A stretch of DNA of 64,000 nt, from contig NZ_VSLG01000002.1 of the NCBI RefSeq assembly GCF_008919445.1, positions 1 through 64,000 of the forward strand, given 5' to 3'. Origin of the DNA: Serinicoccus kebangsaanensis (lineage in GTDB: Bacteria > Actinomycetota > Actinomycetes > Actinomycetales > Dermatophilaceae). Each line of letters opens with the position of its first letter. The stretch's first letter is position 1. The notes below the pieces were generated by a model. That model had not been told where the DNA came from. It worked only from the letters and a program-made list of their open reading frames with translations, and did not search any database. Positions 16,631 to 23,918 of this stretch are shown in pieces. Position numbers and translations under genes: made by a program.

Positions 16631-17052
16631 CTGCTGCGGCTCGCGCGCTGCTCCCGGTAGTGGGGGTTGGCCATGATCCCCAGGATGTTGCCGAAGGGGT
16701 CGGCCACCGCGGCGGTGACGAATCCCTCCCCACGCGGGGTCGGCTCCTCGTAGGCGGTCGCACCCAGCTCCAGCAGCCGGGACCACACGGCCTCCAGGTC
16801 GTCGACGGCCCAGTAGGCCACGACGCCACCCTCGGTGCCCTTCGGGCCCGCGAAGCGCCGGTCGACGATGCCGAGCTCGGTCTGGTCGTCACCGATCCGG
16901 AACTCGACGTACTGCGGCGGCTCGGGCGGCTCCGGCATGGCGAAGTAGCTCTCGACCCCCAGCAGCTCGGCATACCAGTCGCGGGCCTGTGCGACGTCGT
17001 CCGCGAAGTAGCTCAGGGTCGCGATCCCGCGCAACGGGCTGGTGGTGGTCAT
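16627..17052 (-). CDS. VOC (glyoxalase/bleomycin-resistance) family protein
   Basis: A 141-residue vicinal-oxygen-chelate protein with two beta-alpha-beta-beta-beta modules: LSYFADDVAQARDWYAELLG, then YVEFRIGDDQTELGIVD, and a second half ending TAAVADPFGNILGIMANPHY. The Glu of the metal site family is not in its usual final position, so the activity is uncertain; members include glyoxalases, dioxygenases and drug-binding proteins. GTCCTCC reads as a good ribosome-binding site on the coding strand. Confidence 0.9.
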   Translation of the reverse strand: MTTTSPLRGIATLSYFADDVAQARDWYAELLGVESYFAMPEPPEPPQYVEFRIGDDQTELGIVDRRFAGPKGTEGGVVAYWAVDDLEAVWSRLLELGATAYEEPTPRGEGFVTAAVADPFGNILGIMANPHYREQRASRSS

Positions 17053-17109
17053 GGGTCCTCCTCGGTGGTGGCCGGTGGCCCCGAACCTAGCCCGAGGGAC
17101 CGACGAACC

Positions 17110-17790
17110 TCACCCCGAGCGGACCGACCAGCCGGTGTCCGTCTCGCGCAGCACCAGGTCCGCGGGGTCCGACCGGTCCCGGACCGTGCTGGCGTTGACC
17201 TCGTCCACCCGCGCCACCCACGCCCGGGCCCGCTCTGCCCCCTTGCCCCACGCCTCGTGCCGGGAGACCAGGCGGGCCTGCCGCACCCCGGCATCCACCG
17301 CGACCCACCAGACCGCGTCCAGCTGGGCCCGCGCCGCCCGCCACCGGTCGTCCCGGAGCAGCAGGTAGTTGCCCTCGGTGAGCACCAGGCGCGCGGTCGG
17401 CGGGATGTGCAGAGCGGCCGCGAGCGGCTGCTCCAGGTCGCGCTCGAAGCCCGGGGCGTAGACCGGCCCCGACCCCGGCGCGGGGCGGCGCACCCGGTGC
17501 AGCAGCGCGGCATACCCCTCGACGTCGAAGGTCTCCGGGGCACCCTTGCGGTCGGTCAGACCCAGCCGCGCCAGCTGTGCATCGGCCAGGTGGAAGCCGT
17601 CCATCGGCAGGTGCGCGGCCCACCCCTGCCCGTGGACGGCGGTGAGCTCGCCCAGCAGCAGCCGCACCAGGGTGGACTTCCCCGCCCCCGGCTCCCCGGC
17701 AATCCCCAGCACCGCCCGGCCACCCTCCGCCCCGTCCACCAGCGCCTCGGCGAGCGTGCAGAGCTGCCGGAGGCCGGGCATACCGGTCAC
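17110..17790 (-). CDS. Nucleoside/nucleotide kinase family protein
   Basis: A 226-residue P-loop kinase of the uridine kinase/pantothenate kinase superfamily. The Walker A GIAGEPGAGKST is at about 29-40, the substrate-loop Asp in HLPMDGFHLAD follows, and the LID-like region is near ERDLEQPLA. The family phosphorylates small sugars, nucleosides or cofactors in the cytoplasm; the substrate here is unknown. Its GTG start overlaps the TGA of the upstream methyltransferase (GTGA), so the two are coupled. Confidence 0.85.
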   Translation of the reverse strand: MTGMPGLRQLCTLAEALVDGAEGGRAVLGIAGEPGAGKSTLVRLLLGELTAVHGQGWAAHLPMDGFHLADAQLARLGLTDRKGAPETFDVEGYAALLHRVRRPAPGSGPVYAPGFERDLEQPLAAALHIPPTARLVLTEGNYLLLRDDRWRAARAQLDAVWWVAVDAGVRQARLVSRHEAWGKGAERARAWVARVDEVNASTVRDRSDPADLVLRETDTGWSVRSG

Positions 17791-18515
17791 TCCTTCCGCC
17801 AGATGGACACGTGGCTCTCACTCTCCCCGGTGAACTCCGCACCGCGCCAGTCCGCCGTCCGCCGCTCCAGCCGCAGCCCCGCCAGACGGGCCATGAGGTC
17901 CAGCTCGCTGGGCCAGACGTAGCGGAAGTGGTGCGGGAAGTAGGCGTAGGACCCGTCTGCCTGCCGCGAGTAGTGGTGCGACATCGCCTGCTGGGTCACC
18001 GGGTCGTAGGTGTCGAGCCCGACGTGCTCCTCGCTGACGTCGAAGGGCACCGCGGCCTGGCCGGGCGGGAGCCGCCGCAGCGACGGCACCCCGACCTCGA
18101 CCACGAAGCGTCCGCCCGGCTCGAGGTGCCGCGCGGCGTTCGCGAAGCAGGCGACCTGCTCCTCCTGCGTGGTGAGGTTGCCGATGGTGTTGAAGACGAG
18201 GTAGACGAGCGAGAACAGACCCTCGACCCTCGTCGTCGCCATGTCGCCGACGGTCACCGGCAGGTCCGGCGCCTTGCGGTGGAGCTGGTCGGCCATCGGT
18301 CGGGACAGCTCGATCCCCACGACGTCCACGCCGCGCTCGGCCAGGGGTATGCCGACGCGCCCGGTGCCGATCGCCAGCTCCAGGGCGCGGCCGGCGCCGG
18401 CGAGGTCGGCGAGCAGGTCGACGGCGGGGTCGAGCACCTCCGGCGCGAACATCGCCGCCGAGCTCTCGTCGTAGCGCGCGGCCGTCCCCTCGTCCCACAG
18501 GTCGCTGGTCGTCAT
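17787..18515 (-). CDS. Class I SAM-dependent methyltransferase
   Basis: A 242-residue Rossmann-fold methyltransferase. The SAM-binding motif I is ALELAIGTGRVGIPLAERGV (about residues 48-67), followed by the acidic residue in VVGIELSRPM and motif II in LVYLVFNTIGNL. The C-terminal part carries beta-strands typical of small-molecule methyltransferases. The ATG at 18515 starts the conserved TSDLWDEGTAARYDE; the 28 codons before it are not coding-like. First gene of a two-gene unit with the kinase. Substrate unknown. Confidence 0.9.
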   Translation of the reverse strand: MTTSDLWDEGTAARYDESSAAMFAPEVLDPAVDLLADLAGAGRALELAIGTGRVGIPLAERGVDVVGIELSRPMADQLHRKAPDLPVTVGDMATTRVEGLFSLVYLVFNTIGNLTTQEEQVACFANAARHLEPGGRFVVEVGVPSLRRLPPGQAAVPFDVSEEHVGLDTYDPVTQQAMSHHYSRQADGSYAYFPHHFRYVWPSELDLMARLAGLRLERRTADWRGAEFTGESESHVSIWRKE

Positions 18516-18579
18516 GGCGCCAGCCTGCCGCCGCGGCCGTCCTCGTCGCCACCGCATTTCCTCGGGCACACTGAGGGCC

Positions 18580-19236
18580 ATGGCCTCCTTCACCGGCATC
18601 CCGCACGCCGCGACCGACTTCTACGCGCGGCTGGAGCAGGACAACACCAAGGAGTTCTGGGCGGCGCACCGGGAGGACTACGAGCGCGACGTGGCCGGGC
18701 CGCTGCGCGCGCTCACCGACAGGCTCGCCGACGACTTCGGTGAGGCCAAGCTCTTCCGCCCGCACCGGGACGTGCGCTTCTCCGCCGACAAGAGCCCCTA
18801 CAAGACGCACCAGGGGGCCTACGTCCCTGTCGCGGAGGCGACCGGGTGGTACGTCCAGGTGTCCGCGGACGGCCTCATGCTCGGCGGCGGCTGCTACCAG
18901 ATGGACGCCGCCCGGCTGCGGGCCTACCGCGCCGCCGTGGACAGCCCCGGCACCGGTCAGGAGCTGGAGAGCCTGGTGGCCGGGCTCCGCGAGGGCGGCT
19001 GGGAGATCGGCGGCGACCGCGTCAAGACCGCCCCGCGCGGCTGGGACCGCGAGCATGAGCGGATCGAGCTGCTGCGGCACAAGAACCTCACCTGCATGCG
19101 CTGGGAGCAGGACGGCGACATCGTCACCACCCCGCGGCTGCTGGACGAGGTCCGTGGGCTGTGGGAGCAGGTGCGTCCCCTCGTCGACTGGTTGGCGGCG
19201 ACCGACACCGGCCCCCGGGCAGGTGTCGACCGGTGA
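18580..19236 (+). CDS. DUF2461 (TIGR02453) family protein
   Basis: A 218-residue cytoplasmic protein of the DUF2461/TIGR02453 family: TDFYARLEQDNTKEFWAAHR, FRPHRDVRFSADKSPYKTHQ, GGGCYQMDAARLRAYRAAV and HKNLTCMRWEQDG. The family is widespread in bacteria and has no established biochemical role. Its TGA overlaps the ATG of the next gene (TGATG), so the two are almost certainly translated as a pair. Divergent from the methyltransferase. Confidence 0.9.
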   Translation: MASFTGIPHAATDFYARLEQDNTKEFWAAHREDYERDVAGPLRALTDRLADDFGEAKLFRPHRDVRFSADKSPYKTHQGAYVPVAEATGWYVQVSADGLMLGGGCYQMDAARLRAYRAAVDSPGTGQELESLVAGLREGGWEIGGDRVKTAPRGWDREHERIELLRHKNLTCMRWEQDGDIVTTPRLLDEVRGLWEQVRPLVDWLAATDTGPRAGVDR

Positions 19237-20024
19237 TGATCCGGCCCGCCGAGCTGACGGCGATCAGGCAGGGTCAGATCGACCTGGCCTTCCGCCGCTG
19301 GGACCGGCCCCGGGTCAAGGTCGGCACCCGGCTGCGCACCTCGGTCGGTCTCATCGAGGTGACCTCGGTGGATCAGGTCGCCACCTCTTCGCTGCGGGCC
19401 GAGGACGCCCGCCGGGCCGGCGCCGCCAGCCTGGCCGCGCTCCGGGCCGGCCTCGCGTCGAAGGCGGAGCGACCGGCATACCGCGTGGGGTTGCGGTATG
19501 CCGGTCCGGACCCGCGCACCCAGCTCCGGGAGCAGATCCCCGACGCCGAGGAGATCGGGCGGTTGCGCGCCTGGATGGACCGGCTGGACGCCGCGTCCAG
19601 CCATGGCCCGTGGACACGGGAGACGTTGCGCCTCATCGACGAGAACCCCGGCGTGCGGGCGCCCGAGCTCGCCGAGGAGCTCGGCCGGGAGACGCTGTCG
19701 TGGAAGGCGGACGTGCGCAAGCTCAAGGAGAAGGGGCTCACCGAGTCCCTCGCCATCGGCTACCGCCTCTCCCCCCGCGGTGAGGCTGTCCTGGACCACG
19801 GCGGGCCGGCCCGGCGGCGGGACCCGCGACCGACAGGCACCGGCCTGCCCCGCTCGATCGGGGCCCAGGCGACGCGCGCACTGCACGCCGCTGGCGTCAG
19901 CACGGTCGAGGAGCTGGCCGGGTGGACCGAGGTCGACCTGGACGGGTTGCACGGCGTCGGTCCGGTCGCCGTGGCGCGGCTCCGGGAAGCCCTGGGCGAG
20001 CTGGGTCGCGGGTTCGCCGGCTGA
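19236..20024 (+). CDS. ASCH/PUA-like plus HTH plus helix-hairpin-helix protein
   Basis: A 262-residue protein with three visible parts. Residues 1-75 look like an ASCH/PUA-type small beta barrel (IRQGQIDLAFRRWDRP, VGLIEVTSVDQV). Residues about 125-185 form a winged-helix-like segment (RAPELAEELGRETLSWKADV, then GYRLSPRGEAVLD). The last ~55 residues form a helix-hairpin-helix unit (VEELAGWTEVDLDGLHGVGP). This combination suggests binding to RNA or DNA. The ATG is embedded in the stop of the DUF2461 gene, so their roles are probably linked. The domain names are my reading of the folds, not a search result. Confidence 0.7.
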   Translation: MIRPAELTAIRQGQIDLAFRRWDRPRVKVGTRLRTSVGLIEVTSVDQVATSSLRAEDARRAGAASLAALRAGLASKAERPAYRVGLRYAGPDPRTQLREQIPDAEEIGRLRAWMDRLDAASSHGPWTRETLRLIDENPGVRAPELAEELGRETLSWKADVRKLKEKGLTESLAIGYRLSPRGEAVLDHGGPARRRDPRPTGTGLPRSIGAQATRALHAAGVSTVEELAGWTEVDLDGLHGVGPVAVARLREALGELGRGFAG

Positions 20025-20028
20025 CGCC

Positions 20029-20814
20029 TCACGGCCCGACCGCACCCACGACCTCCAGGTCGGCGGGCAGGTCCTCCCCGCGGATCCAGGCCAGGACCGT
20101 CGCGTTGAACAGGTCTGGATCCTCGCCGTTCCACCCGTGGTGCAGCCCCGGCGCCGATGCCGCGTGGGCACCGGTGATGATCCCCAGGCCCACCTCCAGG
20201 CTCCGCCGCACCGGCGCGAGCTCGGCCCCGCCCGCCAGCAGCAGCACGGGGAGGGCCGTCTGGAGCGGTGGCGGCGCGAAGTCGGTGACCTCCTCGTAGA
20301 CGCGTCGGAAGGTGCGGTGCGGGACGCCGGTGGTGTCGGCGACGTAGGCCTCGTGCGCCTCGGCGGGCAGCTGCATCGCCCGGGCACCGACACGGGCCAG
20401 CACCCTCGAGGTCATGACCGGCGCGCCCCACCGGGCGACACCACGCCAGAACCAGCTCGGTGTCACCGGCTGCAGGCTCACCCCGGAGAGCACGAGGGAG
20501 GCCAGCAGGTCCGGGTGGTCCCGCAGCAGGTGCCACCCGACATACCCACCCAGCGAGAGCCCGACGACGTGCACCGGGCCACCCTGCCGGGCGAGCTCCT
20601 CGGCCACCAGGTCGGCGGTGTCGGCGAAGGAGGTCCACTCCACCTCGCGCGAGCCGCCGAACCCCGGCAGGTCGATCGTGAGGCAGCGCACCCGACCCGC
20701 CAGCCCCGACACCTGGTCGGCCCACATCCAGCTGCTGGTGCCGAAGCCGTGGAGGAAGGCCACGGTGGGCGCCTCGTCGGGCCCGCCGGCGTGGACCTGG
20801 GTGGCGAGTCTCAT
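20029..20814 (-). CDS. Alpha/beta fold hydrolase
   Basis: A 261-residue alpha/beta hydrolase. The oxyanion segment is FLHGFGTSSWMW, the nucleophile elbow VVGLSLGGYVG with Ser about 99, and the acid/His part VLLLAGGAEL...GLHHGWNGE. Members hydrolyse esters, lactones or amides. Its ATG overlaps the TGA of the regulator gene upstream (ATGA), so the regulator-hydrolase pair forms one transcript under the operator at 21345-21379. Substrate unknown. Confidence 0.9.
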   Translation of the reverse strand: MRLATQVHAGGPDEAPTVAFLHGFGTSSWMWADQVSGLAGRVRCLTIDLPGFGGSREVEWTSFADTADLVAEELARQGGPVHVVGLSLGGYVGWHLLRDHPDLLASLVLSGVSLQPVTPSWFWRGVARWGAPVMTSRVLARVGARAMQLPAEAHEAYVADTTGVPHRTFRRVYEEVTDFAPPPLQTALPVLLLAGGAELAPVRRSLEVGLGIITGAHAASAPGLHHGWNGEDPDLFNATVLAWIRGEDLPADLEVVGAVGP

Positions 20815-21353
20815 GCCTGCCCCCTGTCGGGTCTCGGCACGACCACCGAGGCCAGGGTGTAGGGGCGCGTGCCGGCACGCGGCCCCTGCTGGAGCATCTC
20901 CCCCACGAGCTCCTCCAGCCGGGACCGCATCTGACCGCGCTCCGCATCGGTGAGGTGCACCACGACCCGGTTGTAGGACAAGCCGGCGTCGAGGAGCTCG
21001 GGCACCGTGGACTCGTCCAGTGCTGCGGCGAAGGTGTCCATCAGCGAGGCGACGTAGGTGGCGAAGAAGCCCCGGTGCTCCGAGACCGACGCATCGCGCA
21101 GGGCGTCGGGCTCCAGCCGGTCCATGCCGGCCGCGATCCGCAGCAGCCGGTCACGTTCGGTGGAGCCGTCGGCCACCTCGAGCACGCCGGCGTCCAGGAG
21201 CGCGCTCACGTGCCGGTAGAGCGTGGCCGAGGGCACGTCGTGGAGGCTCTCGGCCAGCTGCTTGGTCGTCGCGGTCCGCCCGGCCAGCTCCGAGAGCAGC
21301 CGCAGCCGCACGGGGTGGGCGAGGAGATCGAGCGGTGGACTGTTCCCGTTCAT
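20811..21353 (-). CDS. ArsR-like winged-helix transcriptional regulator
   Basis: A 180-residue regulator. The N-terminal 75 residues form an ArsR-type winged helix (LLAHPVRLRLLSELAGRTAT, TKQLAESLHDVPSATLYRHV). The C-terminal helical part resembles the ligand or dimer domain of YdfL/PadR-like helix-turn-helix proteins. No metal-binding Cys pair is visible, so it is not a metal sensor. Its start codon lies inside a large inverted repeat, indicating autoregulation. It is followed, with a 4-bp overlap, by a hydrolase gene that is probably its co-regulated partner. Confidence 0.85.
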   Translation of the reverse strand: MNGNSPPLDLLAHPVRLRLLSELAGRTATTKQLAESLHDVPSATLYRHVSALLDAGVLEVADGSTERDRLLRIAAGMDRLEPDALRDASVSEHRGFFATYVASLMDTFAAALDESTVPELLDAGLSYNRVVVHLTDAERGQMRSRLEELVGEMLQQGPRAGTRPYTLASVVVPRPDRGQA

Positions 21354-21379
21354 GAGAACAGCGTATTCTCATGAATGGG
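21345..21379. promoter_or_regulatory. Large inverted-repeat operator over regulator start
   Basis: CCCGTTCATGAGAA (21345-21358) and TTCTCATGAATGGG (21366-21379) are inverted copies with one mismatch across a 7-bp spacer. The left arm contains the regulator's start codon. This is a strong candidate for autoregulation by the winged-helix protein. Confidence 0.62.
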
Positions 21380-21394
21380 AATGTGGCAAGGGGC

Positions 21395-21877
21395 TCAGCA
21401 GGTGGTCGTCCCCGAGCGGTGCTTGGAGGCGGTGAAGGTGCAGGTGTCCTGGACCGAGCCGCGGCTGTTGCGCAGCGTGGCGGTGTCGCCGGGCGTGTTG
21501 TTCCACACGTAGTTGCCCTGGCCCCAGTAGACGTGGCCCGCGGCGTTCCTGCCCTTGCCGGTGTGCAGGACGACCGCCTTGCCGGGCTTCAGGGTGAGGT
21601 TCTTCGGGAAGGTGAACCGGTGGTTCTGCTTGTCCCTCACGGTGTAGCCGGACAGGTTGATGGTGCTCCGTCCGGTGTTCTTGATCGTGATCTTCTCGCG
21701 GTTGATGTGCGCGTTGGTGCGGTTGTCCTTCCCCGACGGGTCCGCGACGAAGGTGGTGAACCGGAGCGCGGACGCCGCCTCGACCGACGGCACCGGGCCG
21801 GCGCCGAGCACCAGGGTGCCGGTGAGCGCCGCGGCGGCGCAGAGGGCGGAGAGGAGTCGGGCAGGGGTCGCGAACAT
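21395..21877 (-). CDS. Secreted lamin-tail (LTD) domain protein
   Basis: A 160-residue exported protein. The signal peptide covers about residues 1-35 (LLSALCAAAALTGTLVLGAG, cleavage near VEAAS). The rest is a single lamin-tail domain, an immunoglobulin-like fold: INREKITIKNTGRSTINLSG, FTFPKNLTLKPGKAVVLHTG and VWNNTPGDTATLRNSRG. In bacteria these domains are extracellular, often attached to nucleases or surface proteins. A free single-domain form has no defined role. Two C-terminal Cys may form a disulfide. Confidence 0.85.
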   Translation of the reverse strand: MFATPARLLSALCAAAALTGTLVLGAGPVPSVEAASALRFTTFVADPSGKDNRTNAHINREKITIKNTGRSTINLSGYTVRDKQNHRFTFPKNLTLKPGKAVVLHTGKGRNAAGHVYWGQGNYVWNNTPGDTATLRNSRGSVQDTCTFTASKHRSGTTTC

Positions 21878-21979
21878 GGGGGGCCTCCAGGACGGGCGGT
21901 GGGTGACACCGGGGTCCCGGGCAGCAGGAAGTTACCAGAAGGTAGGCGCGCGCTGCTCCACCCGCAGGGGTGAGGAGGC

Positions 21980-22831
21980 TCAGAGGTCGTGGCGCCGCAG
22001 GAAGCCCGTGACGGCGGCGTTGAAGCCGGCCGGGTTCTCGAGGTTCGGGTAGTGCGCGCCGCCCGGGACCTCCTCGTGGTCCGCGTCCGGCACGACCTCG
22101 GCCAGGCGCCGGCCCAGGCGACGGTGGTCCTCCCCGTCGAGCGCGCCGGGCAGCGCCAGCACCGGCACCGAGATGCCGGCAGCCCGCTCCCACGTCTCGG
22201 TGACCGGGGTGGGTGGCACGGGAGGCAGGGGTATGCCGTCGGCCCCCACCCGCAGGTGTCCGGCCAGCGTCTCCCGCGCCATCGTCTCGACGAGGTCCCA
22301 CACCTGCGGGTCGACCTCGGCACGGTCACGCCCGGGACCGTGCGTGAACCGCAGGAAGGCGGCGATCCACCCCTCCAGGTCGGCCTGCTCCTCGGCGCGC
22401 CGCCAGGCGGCGAGGGTCTCCAGGGTCCAGCTGTCGGCGAAGTCCGGCTCACTCGTGCCGGTGCCGCTCACCACGAGCCCGGCCACCCGGTCGGGGTGCT
22501 CGAGCGCGGTGTCGACCGCGATGCCGCCACCCATGGACACGCCGACGAGCACGGCGCGCCCGACCCCGAGCGCGTCGAGCAGCTCCACGACGTCGTCGGT
22601 CAGGCGGTATGCCTCCTCCGCGTCGGAGGTGCCGCCGTGGCCCCGCGCGTCGGGTGCGAGGACGAGCCGGTCCGGGAAGGCCTCGAGCTGCGGCTCCCAC
22701 ATCCGGTGGTCCACCGCCCCGCCGTGCAGCAGGACGAGCGGGGTGCCGGTGGCCTCGCCGCGGGGGGCGCGCAGGGCATACCGGACGCTGTGGGAGCCGA
22801 GCTGGGCGGAGGTGGGCGAGGAGGCGATCAT
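21980..22831 (-). CDS. Alpha/beta fold hydrolase
   Basis: A 283-residue alpha/beta hydrolase: LVLLHGGAVDHRMW for the oxyanion hole, LAPDARGHGGTSD, the nucleophile elbow LVGVSMGGGIAVD (Ser about 104), the acid in LPGALDGEDH and the His in VPGGAHYPNLENP. It resembles 3-oxoadipate enol-lactonase-like esterases, but the substrate is unknown. The start codon at 22831 overlaps the first of two MarR-type operators, so the divergent MarR protein very likely represses it. Confidence 0.9.
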   Translation of the reverse strand: MIASSPTSAQLGSHSVRYALRAPRGEATGTPLVLLHGGAVDHRMWEPQLEAFPDRLVLAPDARGHGGTSDAEEAYRLTDDVVELLDALGVGRAVLVGVSMGGGIAVDTALEHPDRVAGLVVSGTGTSEPDFADSWTLETLAAWRRAEEQADLEGWIAAFLRFTHGPGRDRAEVDPQVWDLVETMARETLAGHLRVGADGIPLPPVPPTPVTETWERAAGISVPVLALPGALDGEDHRRLGRRLAEVVPDADHEEVPGGAHYPNLENPAGFNAAVTGFLRRHDL

Positions 22832-22880
22832 GACAACCAAGGTGTCATATGTCGTTCTCGTTGACAACCCAGGTGTCATA
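22831..22880. promoter_or_regulatory. Twin MarR operators
   Basis: TGACAACCAAGGTGTCATA (22831-22849) and TGACAACCCAGGTGTCATA (22862-22880) differ by one base and are 31 bp apart, three helical turns. Each is a dyad (TGACA/TGTCA arms). The first touches the hydrolase start codon and the second ends 9 bp before the MarR start, so both genes can be repressed. Confidence 0.75.
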
Positions 22881-22889
22881 CTGACCTCC

Positions 22890-23354
22890 GTGGACACCCC
22901 TCTGGACCCCACTGCTCTCGCGCCCCGCCTGGCCGAGGTCTACGGCGTGCTCGGGCCGATCTACCGGCGGGTCGCCCGGATCGTGGAGCGCGACCAGGAG
23001 GTGATGGGGATGTCCGTCGGGGTGCGCGCGGTCCTGGACCAGCTCCGGCACGAGGGGGACCTGACCGTGCCGGAGATGGCGAGGGAGCAGGCGCTGAGCC
23101 GGCAGTTCGTCCAGCGGATGGTGAACGACGCGCTCGAAGCCGGGTTCGTGCGGCTGCGGGACAACCCGGCGCACCGCCGCTCCCGCCTGGTGCAGCTCAC
23201 CGCCGCAGGACGGCAGGCGATCGGAGCGGTCCACGACCGCGAGCGCGGGCTCCTCGCCGAGGTCGGGGGCGAGCTCACCGGTGCCGAGCTCGACGCGACC
23301 CTGCGGGTGCTCCGGCAGATGCTGCTCGCCCTGGAGGACATCGAGCGTCGCTGA
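22890..23354 (+). CDS. MarR family transcriptional regulator
   Basis: A 154-residue MarR-type repressor: GVRAVLDQLRHEGDLTVPEM, AREQALSRQFVQRMVNDALE (helix-turn-helix), a wing with NPAHRRSRLVQLTAAG, and C-terminal dimer helices. The GTG at 22890 is the only start that keeps it clear of the operators. It faces the hydrolase gene across the twin dyads and most likely controls both. The inducer is unknown and may be a substrate of the hydrolase. Confidence 0.9.
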   Translation: MDTPLDPTALAPRLAEVYGVLGPIYRRVARIVERDQEVMGMSVGVRAVLDQLRHEGDLTVPEMAREQALSRQFVQRMVNDALEAGFVRLRDNPAHRRSRLVQLTAAGRQAIGAVHDRERGLLAEVGGELTGAELDATLRVLRQMLLALEDIERR

Positions 23355-23372
23355 GCCTGCGGCCGCCGTCGC

Positions 23373-23888
23373 TCAGCGGTTCTCGCCCGTCGCGGGCCCG
23401 CCCTCCCAGGGGTAGCCATGGTCGACGAAGGCGCGACGGACGGCGTCCTTGTCGCCCTCGATCTCGTCGTCGAAGAGCACCCGCCCCTCCTTGGCCTCGA
23501 TGACCGTCTTGCTGCCCCTGCGGTGCACGCCCCCGACCGTCTCCCGGGGGATGACGCGCTGCACCTCGCCGTAGCGCCGCACCTCCAGCGCGTCGTCCCT
23601 GACCTCGAGCACCGGGCTCTCCAGGATCACCCACAGCCCGAAGGCGAGACCGAGGACGGCCCCGATGAGCGGTCGGCCCCACACCAGCCAGGTGCCCTCG
23701 AAGGAGGAGAACAGCTCCAACGGGCCCTGGAAGGGCACCCAGGGCAGTCCTGCCGCCCACTGCGCCACCAGCGGCAGCAGGAACCCGGCCGCCACCCCGG
23801 CGAGCGCGAAGCCACCGGCCACCAGGGAGCGACCCGCCCCGTCGAAGCCTCCGACGACCGTTCCCGACCCGTCCCCACCGTCTGTCAT
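23373..23888 (-). CDS. YqeB-like PH-domain membrane protein
   Basis: A 171-residue protein with two membrane segments (about 22-45 and 68-88), then a small PH-like beta domain (LEVRDDALEVRRYGEVQRVI, GGVHRRGSKTVIEAKEGRVL) that ends in the phrase FVDHGYPWEGG. This layout and ending match the YqeB family of unknown function. Two close ATGs are possible; the inner one is chosen. It is the last gene of the minus-strand unit that begins with hemolysin III, 21 bp after the penicillin-binding protein. Confidence 0.7.
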   Translation of the reverse strand: MTDGGDGSGTVVGGFDGAGRSLVAGGFALAGVAAGFLLPLVAQWAAGLPWVPFQGPLELFSSFEGTWLVWGRPLIGAVLGLAFGLWVILESPVLEVRDDALEVRRYGEVQRVIPRETVGGVHRRGSKTVIEAKEGRVLFDDEIEGDKDAVRRAFVDHGYPWEGGPATGENR

Positions 23889-23918
23889 GGCCCCCATGCT
23901 AGGACGCGCCCCGCGCGC

